From positions 5,748 to 69,747 of the forward strand of contig CAAECW010000117.1 in NCBI GenBank assembly GCA_900754445.1: 64,000 bases of DNA. The letters run 5' to 3'. Position numbers and translations under genes: made by a program. Within the stretch, counting starts at the first letter, position 1; the number at the start of each line of letters is the position of its first letter. Below are positions 24,342 to 32,514 of this stretch, in pieces. Below the pieces are notes generated by a model, which worked only from the letters and a program-made list of their open reading frames with translations, was not told the origin of the DNA and did not search any database. The stretch comes from an uncultured Collinsella sp. (GTDB lineage Bacteria > Actinomycetota > Coriobacteriia > Coriobacteriales > Coriobacteriaceae).

Positions 24342-25949
24342 GTGTCTGCAACCATCAAACCCTTCACCGACGAGTTCGAGGAGTATGGTCGCGATGAGTC
24401 TCGCGCATCGGGCGAGGCCTCGAGCATCTCGTTTCCGACAACGGAGGACGAGGTCCGCGCCATTTTGAAAAAGCTCCATGCCGAGCGTGTCCCGGTGACG
24501 GTTCAGGGCGCCCGGACCGGTCTTGCCGCCGGCGCCGTGCCTCATGGCGGTCACATTCTCAATACTTCCCGCATGAATCGCTACCTAGGCATTCGCCGCG
24601 ATGAGCAGGGCCGCTTTCTTTTGCGTGTGGCGCCCGGCGTCGTGCTGTCCGAGCTGCGCAAGCAGCTGGGCAAGAAAGTGTTGCCGACTGCCGGCTGGGA
24701 CCAGGCATCGCTTGAGGTCTACGAGGAGTTCCAGGAAGCTCCCGAGCAATTCTTTCCCACCGATCCCACCGAGGCATCTGCCTGCCTGGGCGGCATGGCG
24801 GCATGCAACGCTTCCGGCGCCCGTAGCTACGCTTACGGCCCCATGCGCCCTCACGTCACGGGCCTTCATGTCGCGCTGACCGATGGCGACCTGCTCGAGC
24901 TTCACCGTGGCGAGGTTTTTGCACGGGGTCGTTGCCTTTCGCTCGTCACGGTGCAGGGCCGTACGCTCGAGCTCGACCTTCCCGATTACACCATGCCCAA
25001 GACCAAAAATGCTTCGGGCTATTTCGTCGCTGACGATATGGATGCCATCGATCTGTTTATCGGTGCGTGTGGCACACTCGGCGTCATCACCGAGCTCGAG
25101 ATCGCCCTGCAGTCGGCGCCTGCGGTCGTTTGGGGCGTGAGCTGCTTCTTTGACAGCGAAGACAAGGCCGTGTCCTTCACCGATTCTGTGCGTCCTGTCC
25201 TATCCCACGCGGCCGCCATCGAATATTTCGATGCGGGAGCCCTGGATATCCTGCGTCGTCAGCGCGAGCAGTCGACCGCGTTCGCCTCGCTGCCGGCGCT
25301 CGACAAAGACGCCAAGGTCTGTGTTTACGTGGAGCTCGACTGCGACGATGAAGCCCAGGCGACAGAGGAGCTGTATCACTTGGGGTGGGTACTAGAGCTT
25401 GCGGGCGGTAGCGACGATGCGACATGGGTCGCGCGCACCGAGGTCGATCGCGAGTGCCAGCGATTCTTCCGCCATGCGGTGCCCGAGAGCGTCAACATGC
25501 TCATCGACGAGCGTCGCCACACGGATCCCACCATCACCAAACTGGGCTCGGACATGTCGGTGCCCAACGCACGCTTGGCCGATGTCATCGCCCTTTATCG
25601 CCGCACGTTGGCCGAAAGTGGGCTTGAATCTGCCGCCTGGGGGCACATCGGTAACAACCATCTGCATGTGAACATTCTGCCGCGCGATATGCAGGATTAC
25701 CGACGCGGCGGAGAACTCTTTGCTCAGTGGGCTTCCGAGGTCACGGCCATGGGCGGTGCCGTCTCCGCCGAACACGGCGTCGGCAAGATCAAGGCGGGCT
25801 TCTTGGAGACGATGTACGGTCACGAGGCCATGGTCGAGTCGGCGCGGCTCAAGCTCCAGCTCGATCCTGCCGGGCAGATGGGTCGCGGCAACCTGTTTTC
25901 GGAGAAGCTCTTGGATGAGCTCGTCCAGAAAGGGGGCGCGTGCAGATGA
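24342..25949 (+). CDS. lctD: FAD-linked lactate/glycolate dehydrogenase, LctD-like
   Basis: A 535-residue FAD-binding oxidoreductase of the GlcD/Dld family (FAD_binding_4 N-terminal, FAD-oxidase C-terminal). Visible landmarks: VPVTVQGARTGLAAGAVP, the flavin-site block TDPTEASACLGGMAACNASGA, TLGVITELEIAL, and the C-terminal GHIGNNHLHVNILP and SAEHGVGKIKAG, which contain substrate-side histidines. In front of etfB and a ferredoxin-fused etfA it matches the electron-confurcating lactate dehydrogenase of Acetobacterium woodii (LctD with LctB and LctC), which drives lactate oxidation by NAD+ with reduced ferredoxin. GTG at 24342 follows GGGGGAG. Glycolate or another 2-hydroxyacid remains possible. 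The stop overlaps etfB by four bases. Confidence 0.88.
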   Translation: MSATIKPFTDEFEEYGRDESRASGEASSISFPTTEDEVRAILKKLHAERVPVTVQGARTGLAAGAVPHGGHILNTSRMNRYLGIRRDEQGRFLLRVAPGVVLSELRKQLGKKVLPTAGWDQASLEVYEEFQEAPEQFFPTDPTEASACLGGMAACNASGARSYAYGPMRPHVTGLHVALTDGDLLELHRGEVFARGRCLSLVTVQGRTLELDLPDYTMPKTKNASGYFVADDMDAIDLFIGACGTLGVITELEIALQSAPAVVWGVSCFFDSEDKAVSFTDSVRPVLSHAAAIEYFDAGALDILRRQREQSTAFASLPALDKDAKVCVYVELDCDDEAQATEELYHLGWVLELAGGSDDATWVARTEVDRECQRFFRHAVPESVNMLIDERRHTDPTITKLGSDMSVPNARLADVIALYRRTLAESGLESAAWGHIGNNHLHVNILPRDMQDYRRGGELFAQWASEVTAMGGAVSAEHGVGKIKAGFLETMYGHEAMVESARLKLQLDPAGQMGRGNLFSEKLLDELVQKGGACR

Positions 25950-26761
25950 GCGATTTCCATATGGTGGTGTGCGTCAAGGCGGTGCCGGGCAGCACCGAGG
26001 TCAAGATGGACCCCAAGACCAATACCATCGTGCGCGATGGCAAGCAGGCGGTCATTAATCCCTTTGACGCGAGCGCTTTGGAATGCGCGCTGGCGCTGAA
26101 GGACGACTTTATCGGCTTTGGCATGGACGTGCGCGTAACGGTGGTGTCGATGGGCATCCCCGCGACCGAATCGCTATTGCGCGACTGCATCGCCCGAGGC
26201 GCCGATGACGCACTGCTGCTGACCGATCGCGCCTTTGCAGGTGCCGATACCCTGGCAACCACCTATGCCCTCAAGTGCGGCATCGAGGCGCTCGACGAGG
26301 ACTTCGACCTGCTCATCTGCGGCAAGATGGCGGTGGACGGCGATACAGCCCAGATTGGTCCCGAGCTTGCCGGTGCCTTTGAGATTCCCTGCGTGACCGA
26401 CGTGAGCTGCGTGCAGAGCGCGGGCTTTACGACCTGTGGTTCACTGGCGCTTATTCACGGCTGCGATGCCGGCGAGGAGACGGTCTATCTTGAGATGCCG
26501 TGTGCGATGACGACCGCCAAGGAGATTGGCCAACTGCGCATGCCGAGCATTGCCGGTATTCGTGCAGCCGAGGAGGCGGACGTGCTCGTGGTCAACGCTG
26601 CCGACGTGAACGCCGACCCCGCGCGCTGCGGCCTTGCCGGCTCACCGACACAGGTCGTGCGATCGTTTGTGCCCGACCGCGACCAAACGTGCGAGGCCGT
26701 TGACGGAACGGCGTCCGAGCAGGCGGCGAAACTTGCCAAGATTATCGAGGGGATGGCATAG
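25946..26761 (+). CDS. etfB: Electron transfer flavoprotein beta subunit, LctB-like
   Basis: A 271-residue EtfB/FixA. It starts with the usual HMVVCVKAVPG strand, has the nucleotide-site segment ADDALLLTDRAFAGADTLAT and the conserved LLICGKMAVDGDTAQIGPELA that contacts the flavin in bifurcating Etf proteins. ATG at 25946 sits in an ATGA overlap with lctD and follows AAAGGGGG. It forms a heterodimer with the downstream EtfA and shuttles electrons between NAD(H), ferredoxin and the dehydrogenase. The three-gene order dehydrogenase, etfB, etfA, with overlapping or abutting ends, indicates one complex. The order differs from A. woodii, where the dehydrogenase gene is last. Confidence 0.92.
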   Translation: MSDFHMVVCVKAVPGSTEVKMDPKTNTIVRDGKQAVINPFDASALECALALKDDFIGFGMDVRVTVVSMGIPATESLLRDCIARGADDALLLTDRAFAGADTLATTYALKCGIEALDEDFDLLICGKMAVDGDTAQIGPELAGAFEIPCVTDVSCVQSAGFTTCGSLALIHGCDAGEETVYLEMPCAMTTAKEIGQLRMPSIAGIRAAEEADVLVVNAADVNADPARCGLAGSPTQVVRSFVPDRDQTCEAVDGTASEQAAKLAKIIEGMA

Positions 26762-27967
26762 ATGAGCGGACTGATTATCGATAGCGAAGCCTGTATCGGC
26801 TGCGGTCGCTGCGTTCGCGCCTGTGCCTCGGGCGGCATCGTAGTGGAAGGCGAGCGGCCCAACCGTTGCGCCCGCGTAACCGACGGCTGCATCCTATGCG
26901 GCGGGTGCGTCGACGCCTGCCCTGTCAACGCTATCTCGATCGAGCGTGACGAGGCCGCTGGCGCGGTGGACCTTGATGCATATCGAGACATTTGGGTATT
27001 CGTGCAGACCGACGAGCACGATACGGTGACTCCCGTTGCCTATGAGCTCATGAGCAAGGGCCGCGAGCTTGCCGATGTCCGTGGTTGCCGTCTGGTGGCA
27101 TTGGCTGGTATGAGCCCCGAGAGCTCGCTCAAGGACCTGGAGTATCTGGTTTGCGCCGGTGCAGACGAGGTCCTGGTCTGCCGTGACGAGCGCCTGCGTC
27201 AGAACGACGCGGAGGTCTATGCTCGCCTCATCTGCGATTTGGTAGCCGAGCGCAAGCCCGAGGCCATTCTGTACGGTGCGACCGCCTTTGGCCGCGAGCT
27301 GGCGCCTGGCGTTGCCGTACGCCTGCAGACGGGCCTTACGGCCGACTGCACCGTGCTTTCGATGGATGCGGAAACGGGCCTGCTGCAGCAGACGCGCCCG
27401 GCGTTTGGCGGCAACTTGATGGCCACCATCATTTGCCCCAACCACCGTCCTCAGATGGCAACGGTGCGCCCCGGCATCTTTAGGGAGCCCGAGTTTGACT
27501 ACAGCCGCTCTGGCACGATTACCCGGGTATCGCTTGCGGAAGACACCAAGGCTCGTGTCGAGATCTCGATTCCCGCCGAGGAGTGGGGGCAGCAGGCTTC
27601 GATCGCCGATGCCGAGCGCCTGGTCGTGGTGGGTCGCGGCATTGGTTCCAAGAAAACCCTGCCGCTGATGCGAAAACTCGCCGGGGCTCTGGGAGCCGAG
27701 CTTGGCTGCACGCGACCTGTCGTGGAGGCCGGCTGGTTGGAGTATCGCCATCAGATTGGCCAGACGGGCGTATCGGTTGCGCCTAAGCTTCTCGTGAGTA
27801 TCGGTGTTTCGGGCGCCATTCAGCATCTTGCCGGCATCGGTGGGGCGGAGTGCATTATCGCCGTCAACGAGGACCCGGATGCCCCCATCTTTGGTGCTGC
27901 CCAGTACAAGGTTGTCGGCGATGCCGTCGAGGTCGTCGAGGAGCTGCTGGCCCAGCTTGAGCGCTAG
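26762..27967 (+). CDS. etfA: Electron transfer flavoprotein alpha subunit with N-terminal ferredoxin domain, LctC-like
   Basis: A 401-residue EtfA. Residues 1-65 are a two-cluster ferredoxin module, with CIGCGRCVRAC and CILCGGCVDACP, each C-x2-C-x2-C-x3-C. The EtfA body follows, and the C-terminal FAD domain shows the strong signature VEAGWLEYRHQIGQTGVSVAP then SIGVSGAIQHLAGI and VNEDPDAPIF. A ferredoxin domain fused to EtfA is the hallmark of the LctC type, and supports ferredoxin as electron donor to the complex. It starts at the base after the etfB stop. Its last four bases overlap the end of the convergent HD gene, leaving no room for a separate terminator. Confidence 0.93.
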   Translation: MSGLIIDSEACIGCGRCVRACASGGIVVEGERPNRCARVTDGCILCGGCVDACPVNAISIERDEAAGAVDLDAYRDIWVFVQTDEHDTVTPVAYELMSKGRELADVRGCRLVALAGMSPESSLKDLEYLVCAGADEVLVCRDERLRQNDAEVYARLICDLVAERKPEAILYGATAFGRELAPGVAVRLQTGLTADCTVLSMDAETGLLQQTRPAFGGNLMATIICPNHRPQMATVRPGIFREPEFDYSRSGTITRVSLAEDTKARVEISIPAEEWGQQASIADAERLVVVGRGIGSKKTLPLMRKLAGALGAELGCTRPVVEAGWLEYRHQIGQTGVSVAPKLLVSIGVSGAIQHLAGIGGAECIIAVNEDPDAPIFGAAQYKVVGDAVEVVEELLAQLER

Positions 27968-28776
27968 GCGCGCGCCAGCCAGTCGCGCATCTCGTCCTTT
28001 AGACGCTCCCAGGTCGCTTGCGTGGCGGGATCGGCAAAGGGGCGCGTAATGCCAAAGGGCGCGTCGAGCAGGCGGTAGATATCGCCCTGCTCGCGCGCCA
28101 GCGCGCGGCTCGCTGGATAGACGAGCTCAAACATAAAGCAGATGAGCCCCACCAGGTAGTCGGCGGCCTCGTCGCGTTCGTCGCGTGCAACGCAGCGGTG
28201 CTCGTCAAAGGCGGTAAGCGCCGGTGTCGAGAACCGGCTGGCGAGAAACGTGTCCTCATCCACCTTGAGGATAGTGTCGACGGTGCTGTCGGCGATGGTG
28301 CGCATAATGTCGATCTTGTCGCCATCGCGTACGATATCGCAGAAGCACCGTGTACGCTCGTCGAGTTGTGCCGGCAGGCGAAAGTCGCTGTGATAGGCAA
28401 TGCTCGCTCGGATGAGCTCATCTTCTGCCGGGTCATCGATAAAGTCGCGGATGCTCGTTACAGCGGGCACATCGGCGGGGCTCTCGCCAAAGAGGACCTC
28501 GACGCCCAACGCCGCATGGCTCATGCTCTCAGCATCCTTAAACGTGTCCCAGCGCCGCAGCTGCTCAAAGCGGCCCATATCGTGCAGCAGGCCGCAAAGC
28601 CAGGCCAGGTCAATATCCTCTGTCGACCAGCCCTGCTCACGCGCCACGGCATCACATGCCTCGGCAACGTGGTACGTATGCTCGATTTTGAGTGCGATGC
28701 GCGGATTGGCGGCATCGTAAGCATCGGTATAGCGTTTGAAGGCCGCGGTCGCCCGGCCCCGATCGATAGCTGTCAT
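27964..28776 (-). CDS. HD domain phosphohydrolase
   Basis: A 270-residue HD-superfamily protein with the metal-binding histidines and aspartates in order: KIEHTYHVAEAC, CGLLHDMGRFEQL, SHAALGVEVLF, SIAYHSD, and DGDKIDIMRT. These define a metal-dependent phosphohydrolase, with nucleotide or cyclic-nucleotide substrates as family possibilities; no HD-GYP motif is present. ATG at 28776 has AGGAAG upstream. It is convergent with the lactate dehydrogenase operon, overlapping etfA by four bases, and divergent from azlC. The substrate cannot be assigned. Confidence 0.87.
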   Translation of the reverse strand: MTAIDRGRATAAFKRYTDAYDAANPRIALKIEHTYHVAEACDAVAREQGWSTEDIDLAWLCGLLHDMGRFEQLRRWDTFKDAESMSHAALGVEVLFGESPADVPAVTSIRDFIDDPAEDELIRASIAYHSDFRLPAQLDERTRCFCDIVRDGDKIDIMRTIADSTVDTILKVDEDTFLASRFSTPALTAFDEHRCVARDERDEAADYLVGLICFMFELVYPASRALAREQGDIYRLLDAPFGITRPFADPATQATWERLKDEMRDWLARA

Positions 28777-28902
28777 AATGACTTCCTAAAAAGCTGTGTC
28801 TTTCGATCCGGTGGCAATTGTAGGTGAACTCGGTTGCTGTCGGATGATGATTCTGCCGTATCGCTACATGCGGCTCGGAGACCTTGTCAGGATGAGAAGC
28901 GT

Positions 28903-29595
28903 ATGGTGCTCAAAATCGTTAGAACCGTCTGGCCGGTGATGCTTACCTATGTTGCAATAGGCGCGCCGTGCGGAATGATCATGGGGCAGACGGGAATGGA
29001 GCCCTGGATGGTCTTTGCCCTGAGCAGCACGTTTGTGACGGGCAGCGGCCAGTTTATGATCTGCAATCTTTGGCTGGCGGGCGTACCGGCACCTTCGATT
29101 ATCGCGAGCGTTGCCGCCATCTCCTCGCGTTTTGCGCTTTACTCGGCATCGATCGCGCCGCATCTGACGGGTGCCTCGAAGCGTCAGACGCTGGCTGTTG
29201 CCGCGACACTTACCGAGGAGGCATATGGCATCTCGCTTGCCAAGTTGGTTGAAGGGGAGGATTGGGGCCCGCGCGAGTCCTTTGTGCTCAACGTGATCCT
29301 CATCGCAACATGGGGCGTTTCGTGTACGATGGGCGCCATCGTCGGCGCCGTTGTCGATGTTCCCACCGCCATTGCAGCCTTTGTCTGCACCTCGCTCTTT
29401 ATCTGCCTGCTCTTTTCGCAGCGGCTGTCGCGCGGCAACGTTGTCGCGGCGGTTTCGGGCGCGGTGTCCGTCGCCGTATGCAAGTTCTTGGGCCTCGTGA
29501 ATATTGCCGTGCCGGCAAGCGTCGTGGCCGGCATTGCCATTGCGTTGGCGTGCGATGCAGTATTTGACGGAAGAGGTGCCCGCGATGCCCGTTAA
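28903..29595 (+). CDS. azlC: AzlC family branched-chain amino-acid exporter, large subunit
   Basis: A 230-residue membrane protein of the AzlC family, which with AzlD forms a two-component exporter of branched-chain amino acids or analogues. Motifs seen: VMLTYVAIGAPCGMIMG, the serine/glycine-rich FVTGSGQFM segment, a second helix pair AAISSRFALYSASIAPHL, and LTEEAYGIS. About six to eight hydrophobic helices are visible. The start is set at ATG 28903 (MVLKIVRTVWP), with AGGA about 10 bases upstream; upstream codons in the same frame add 23 non-hydrophobic residues. AzlD starts inside its last codons. Confidence 0.86.
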   Translation: MVLKIVRTVWPVMLTYVAIGAPCGMIMGQTGMEPWMVFALSSTFVTGSGQFMICNLWLAGVPAPSIIASVAAISSRFALYSASIAPHLTGASKRQTLAVAATLTEEAYGISLAKLVEGEDWGPRESFVLNVILIATWGVSCTMGAIVGAVVDVPTAIAAFVCTSLFICLLFSQRLSRGNVVAAVSGAVSVAVCKFLGLVNIAVPASVVAGIAIALACDAVFDGRGARDAR

Positions 29596-29908
29596 CGAGT
29601 TCTTGGTTCTGTGGCTGTCGTCGTGGGCTGCTATCGCGTTCTTTCGCATCGCGCCGGCGTTCGCCTTGCGCGGGCGGACCCTGTCGCCCCGCATTACCGA
29701 GGCCCTGGGCTATATCCCGCCCGCTGCCTTTGCCGCGCTGGTCGCCAACGACTTGGTGAGCCCCGGCGCGTTCGACGCGGGACTCTGGCCTGCCTTGGTT
29801 CCCTGGATTGCGGCCGTCGGCGTCGTGGTCGTGGCGGTCAAGACAAAATCGATGCTGTGGTGCTGCGTCTCGGGCATCGTACTCTATATTGTCTTGAGCC
29901 TTATATAG
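29585..29908 (+). CDS. azlD: AzlD family branched-chain amino-acid exporter, small subunit
   Basis: A 107-residue membrane protein with four hydrophobic segments and the AzlD pattern: WLSSWAAIAFFRIAPAF, then ITEALGYIPPAAFAALVANDL and a terminal GIVLYIVLSLI. ATG at 29585 has GAGG about nine bases upstream and overlaps the end of azlC by 11 bases, the usual layout of this gene pair. It partners AzlC in the exporter. Confidence 0.86.
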   Translation: MPVNEFLVLWLSSWAAIAFFRIAPAFALRGRTLSPRITEALGYIPPAAFAALVANDLVSPGAFDAGLWPALVPWIAAVGVVVVAVKTKSMLWCCVSGIVLYIVLSLI

Positions 29909-30058
29909 GGGTGGCGTCGCGGGCGCCGAATCTCGTTCCATCCCAACTTGTCGGATTTTTCACCGAGCTGGTCTATTTCTTCTGGTACCATGGTCAAACT
30001 TTACTGTAGCAAAGCGTGACGTGGGCTTTTGTTCTGCGTCAGCGGAAATGGGGGTTTC

Positions 30059-31081
30059 ATGGCACAGGAAGCGACCGCCAGCGAGCAAAAGAAATTCAAG
30101 GTACCGCGCATCCCGGGCGACATCATGATCTATCCGATGATCGTCGGCCTTTTGCTCAATACCTTCTGCCCGCAGGTCTTTGAGGTCGGCGGCTTCTTTA
30201 CGGCTGCCTGCCGCGGCGGCTCCAACACCATCGTTGCCGCGATCTTGCTGTTCGTGGGCGCCGGCATCAGCTTTAAGTCCACGCCGGGCGCCATCAAGAC
30301 CGGCATCGTCGTGCTGATTCCTAAGCTTGTAGTGGCAGCCGCGCTGGGTCTGGGCGTCGCGTACTTCTTTAACGATAACTTTTTAGGCCTGAGCTCGGTT
30401 TCCATCATCGGCGGCATTACGTTTTGCAACATGGCGCTCTATACGGGCATCATGGGCGAGTTCGGCGATGAGTCCGAGCAGGGCGCTGTCGGTATCCTGT
30501 TCTTTACGGCCGGCCCCGCCGTCACGATGATCATCCTTGGTGTTTCGGGTCTCGCCAACATCCCCGTCGGCACCATCATCGGATCCATCCTGCCGCTTGT
30601 TATCGGCATGGTCCTGGGCAACTTGTTCCCGTTTATCAAGAACCTGCTGGTTCCCGGCGCCAATCCCGCGATCGCTGTAATTGGTTTTCAGCTCGGTGCG
30701 TCCATGAGCCTTTCGAGCTTCATCGCCGGTGGCATTTCGGGCATCCTGCTGGGCCTCATCACGCTCTTTATCGTCGGTCCCATTACCTTTGCCTTCGAGC
30801 GCCTGTGTGGCGGCAATGGTAAGGCGGCTGTGGCATGTTCCACCATTGCCGGCACGGCCATGACCACGCCGGTCGCCCTCGCCGAGGTCGCTCCGCGCTA
30901 TGCCGAGCTTGCGCCCACCGCGTATGCGCAGATCGCCACTGCCGTCATCATCACGGCAATCATGGCCCCGATTCTGACCGGCTGGGTCGATAAGAAGTTC
31001 TGCCAGAGCAAGGAAGACCTGTCGCCTGCCGGTGTCGAGGCCATCGAAGAGGCTGTCGCGACCGACATCGATGGCGAGTAG
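30059..31081 (+). CDS. kdgT: 2-keto-3-deoxygluconate permease
   Basis: A 340-residue membrane protein of the KdgT family, which imports 2-keto-3-deoxygluconate with protons. Recognisable parts: PRIPGDIMIYPMIVGLLLNTF near the N-terminus (family start K-x-P-G-G-x-M-x-x-P), GAGISFKSTPGAIKTGIV, a run of about ten hydrophobic helices, and AGTAMTTPVALAEVAP. The start at 30059 (MAQEATAS) follows GGGGG; the frame extends ten codons further upstream without a better start. No KDG kinase or aldolase gene is nearby, so the substrate is taken from the family alone. Confidence 0.88.
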   Translation: MAQEATASEQKKFKVPRIPGDIMIYPMIVGLLLNTFCPQVFEVGGFFTAACRGGSNTIVAAILLFVGAGISFKSTPGAIKTGIVVLIPKLVVAAALGLGVAYFFNDNFLGLSSVSIIGGITFCNMALYTGIMGEFGDESEQGAVGILFFTAGPAVTMIILGVSGLANIPVGTIIGSILPLVIGMVLGNLFPFIKNLLVPGANPAIAVIGFQLGASMSLSSFIAGGISGILLGLITLFIVGPITFAFERLCGGNGKAAVACSTIAGTAMTTPVALAEVAPRYAELAPTAYAQIATAVIITAIMAPILTGWVDKKFCQSKEDLSPAGVEAIEEAVATDIDGE

Positions 31082-31148
31082 CAATCGATACCCATCAATG
31101 ATTCCGGCGTGCAACTCGCGCCGTTTGAGCGCCCGAACGAGAGCTGTC

Positions 31149-31179
31149 TTGCAGTGACGTTCGGTCGCTCTGCTATTAT
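31149..31179 (+). promoter_or_regulatory. Candidate promoter of the diguanylate cyclase gene
   Basis: TGCTATTAT (31171-31179) is an extended -10, with TTGCAG (31149-31154) as a -35 candidate 19 bases before the -10. A short CCCCT/AGGGG hairpin (31188-31204) lies in the leader just downstream. Confidence 0.4.
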
Positions 31180-31269
31180 TCCCCTTACCCCTGCGGAGTA
31201 GGGGGTGTTTGTTGCCCAGATTCGAATTGGGCGATTCTGGCCACTTGGATATTGAAGGGAGGGCGTCTA

Positions 31270-32412
31270 GTGGTAAAGGCACTCAAGATCGAGATATTCC
31301 TGCTATGCATGATTATTCTTATCGGACTTGCCGTACGAAGCCGTCGCTCCCTGTTCTCGAGCACCCAGCAGCTTTTGTTTAGCATGCTGGGCTACACGTC
31401 TGCTGCCTACATTTTCTTCGATATGATCTGGACGCTCTCGGACGGCGTGAGCACTCCTGTAGGCATCACGGCCAACTGGATTTCCAACGCGGTTTCGTTT
31501 TCGCTCTTTGCCGCCGCGTGCCTCATTTGGTTTATCTATTCCGAGACGGTGCAGGGTTCTCGCCTTTTGACCGCGCGCTATAGGATGGCGTTTGTAACGC
31601 TGCCTGCGGTGCTGGTAGTCGTGCTGGCGTTTACTAGCTACTGGACGCATGCCCTGTTCTATATCGATGCGCAGGGCGCGTATCGTCGCGGTTTTGTCTA
31701 TATGATCCAGCCCATCGTCAGCTACTGCTACGTTATATATACGTCCCTGCAAGCGTTTATACAATCTTGCAAGGTCGAGAGCCTACAAAAGAAGGCCATC
31801 TATCAAACCTTGGCATTTTTCGCCATTCCGGCCTTGGTGGCCGGTGTCTTTCAGGTCTTTTATTCGGGTCCCTGCCTTAGTGTCGGCATCATGTTAAGTA
31901 TGTTGCAGCTCTACATTGTTTGTCAGGAGCAGCTGATCTCGACCGACCCGTTGACTGGCCTCAACAATCGCAACCGTTTTGAGACCTATATGCTGTCGCT
32001 GTTCTCGGGTGCTGATCAGGCCGATGATGTGTATCTGCTTATGATGGACGCCGACGGCTTTAAGCTGATTAACGATCGCTATGGACATGTGGAGGGCGAC
32101 CATGCTCTCCAGGTCATATCTGCTACGCTCAAAGAGGTCTGCTCGGCGTCTGGTGGTTTTATCGCACGTTATGGCGGCGATGAGTTCGTGGTGCTCCAGA
32201 AGGCTGCGGCGGAACAGGACATCATAGACCTGTGTTCGGCGATTAACGACGAGCTCGCGCGCGCCGAGGTGCCGTATCTGTTGCGGATGTCCATCGGCTA
32301 TGCACGGGTCGGCGATAGCGTTGATACCTGGCAAGACTTACTTCGCGCTGCCGATGCGGAGCTCTACCGCGTCAAGGCCGAGAAAAAGAAAGCCGGCGTC
32401 CAGATACGCTAG
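31270..32412 (+). CDS. Membrane-anchored diguanylate cyclase (GGDEF)
   Basis: A 380-residue protein with about six N-terminal membrane helices (residues ~1-225; for example IEIFLLCMIILIGLAV) and a C-terminal GGDEF domain. The active site is ARYGGDEFVVL, with the upstream landmarks DPLTGLNNRNRFE and DADGFKLINDRYGH. It should make cyclic di-GMP from GTP. I see no R-x-x-D inhibitory site five residues before GGDEF, so product inhibition may be absent. GTG at 31270 is chosen because GGGAGG lies seven bases upstream; TTG at 31252 is in frame but without one. The seven-helix-like sensor portion has no recognised ligand. Confidence 0.9.
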   Translation: MVKALKIEIFLLCMIILIGLAVRSRRSLFSSTQQLLFSMLGYTSAAYIFFDMIWTLSDGVSTPVGITANWISNAVSFSLFAAACLIWFIYSETVQGSRLLTARYRMAFVTLPAVLVVVLAFTSYWTHALFYIDAQGAYRRGFVYMIQPIVSYCYVIYTSLQAFIQSCKVESLQKKAIYQTLAFFAIPALVAGVFQVFYSGPCLSVGIMLSMLQLYIVCQEQLISTDPLTGLNNRNRFETYMLSLFSGADQADDVYLLMMDADGFKLINDRYGHVEGDHALQVISATLKEVCSASGGFIARYGGDEFVVLQKAAAEQDIIDLCSAINDELARAEVPYLLRMSIGYARVGDSVDTWQDLLRAADAELYRVKAEKKKAGVQIR

Positions 32413-32413
32413 A

Positions 32414-32440
32414 AAAAAGGGGCGCACGCTTGCGTGCGTG
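32414..32440 (+). terminator. Possible weak terminator after the GGDEF gene
   Basis: CGCACG/CGTGCG (32423-32438) forms a short stem with a 4-base loop just after the GGDEF stop. No T tract follows. The remaining 75 bases before the convergent EamA gene hold nothing else clear. Confidence 0.3.
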
Positions 32441-32514
32441 GCGGCCCTCAGCTCACCGATGTACTCCATTAAGCTAAAGTACATGAATCCCCTCTGCTAA
32501 ATAAGGGCAGTTCA

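Noticed and set aside
32440..32514. A tRNA-like or regulatory element between the GGDEF and EamA genes
   Set aside because: No acceptor stem or T-loop can be formed; the inverted words (ATTAAGCT and AGCTTAAT-like) are too short to support a call.
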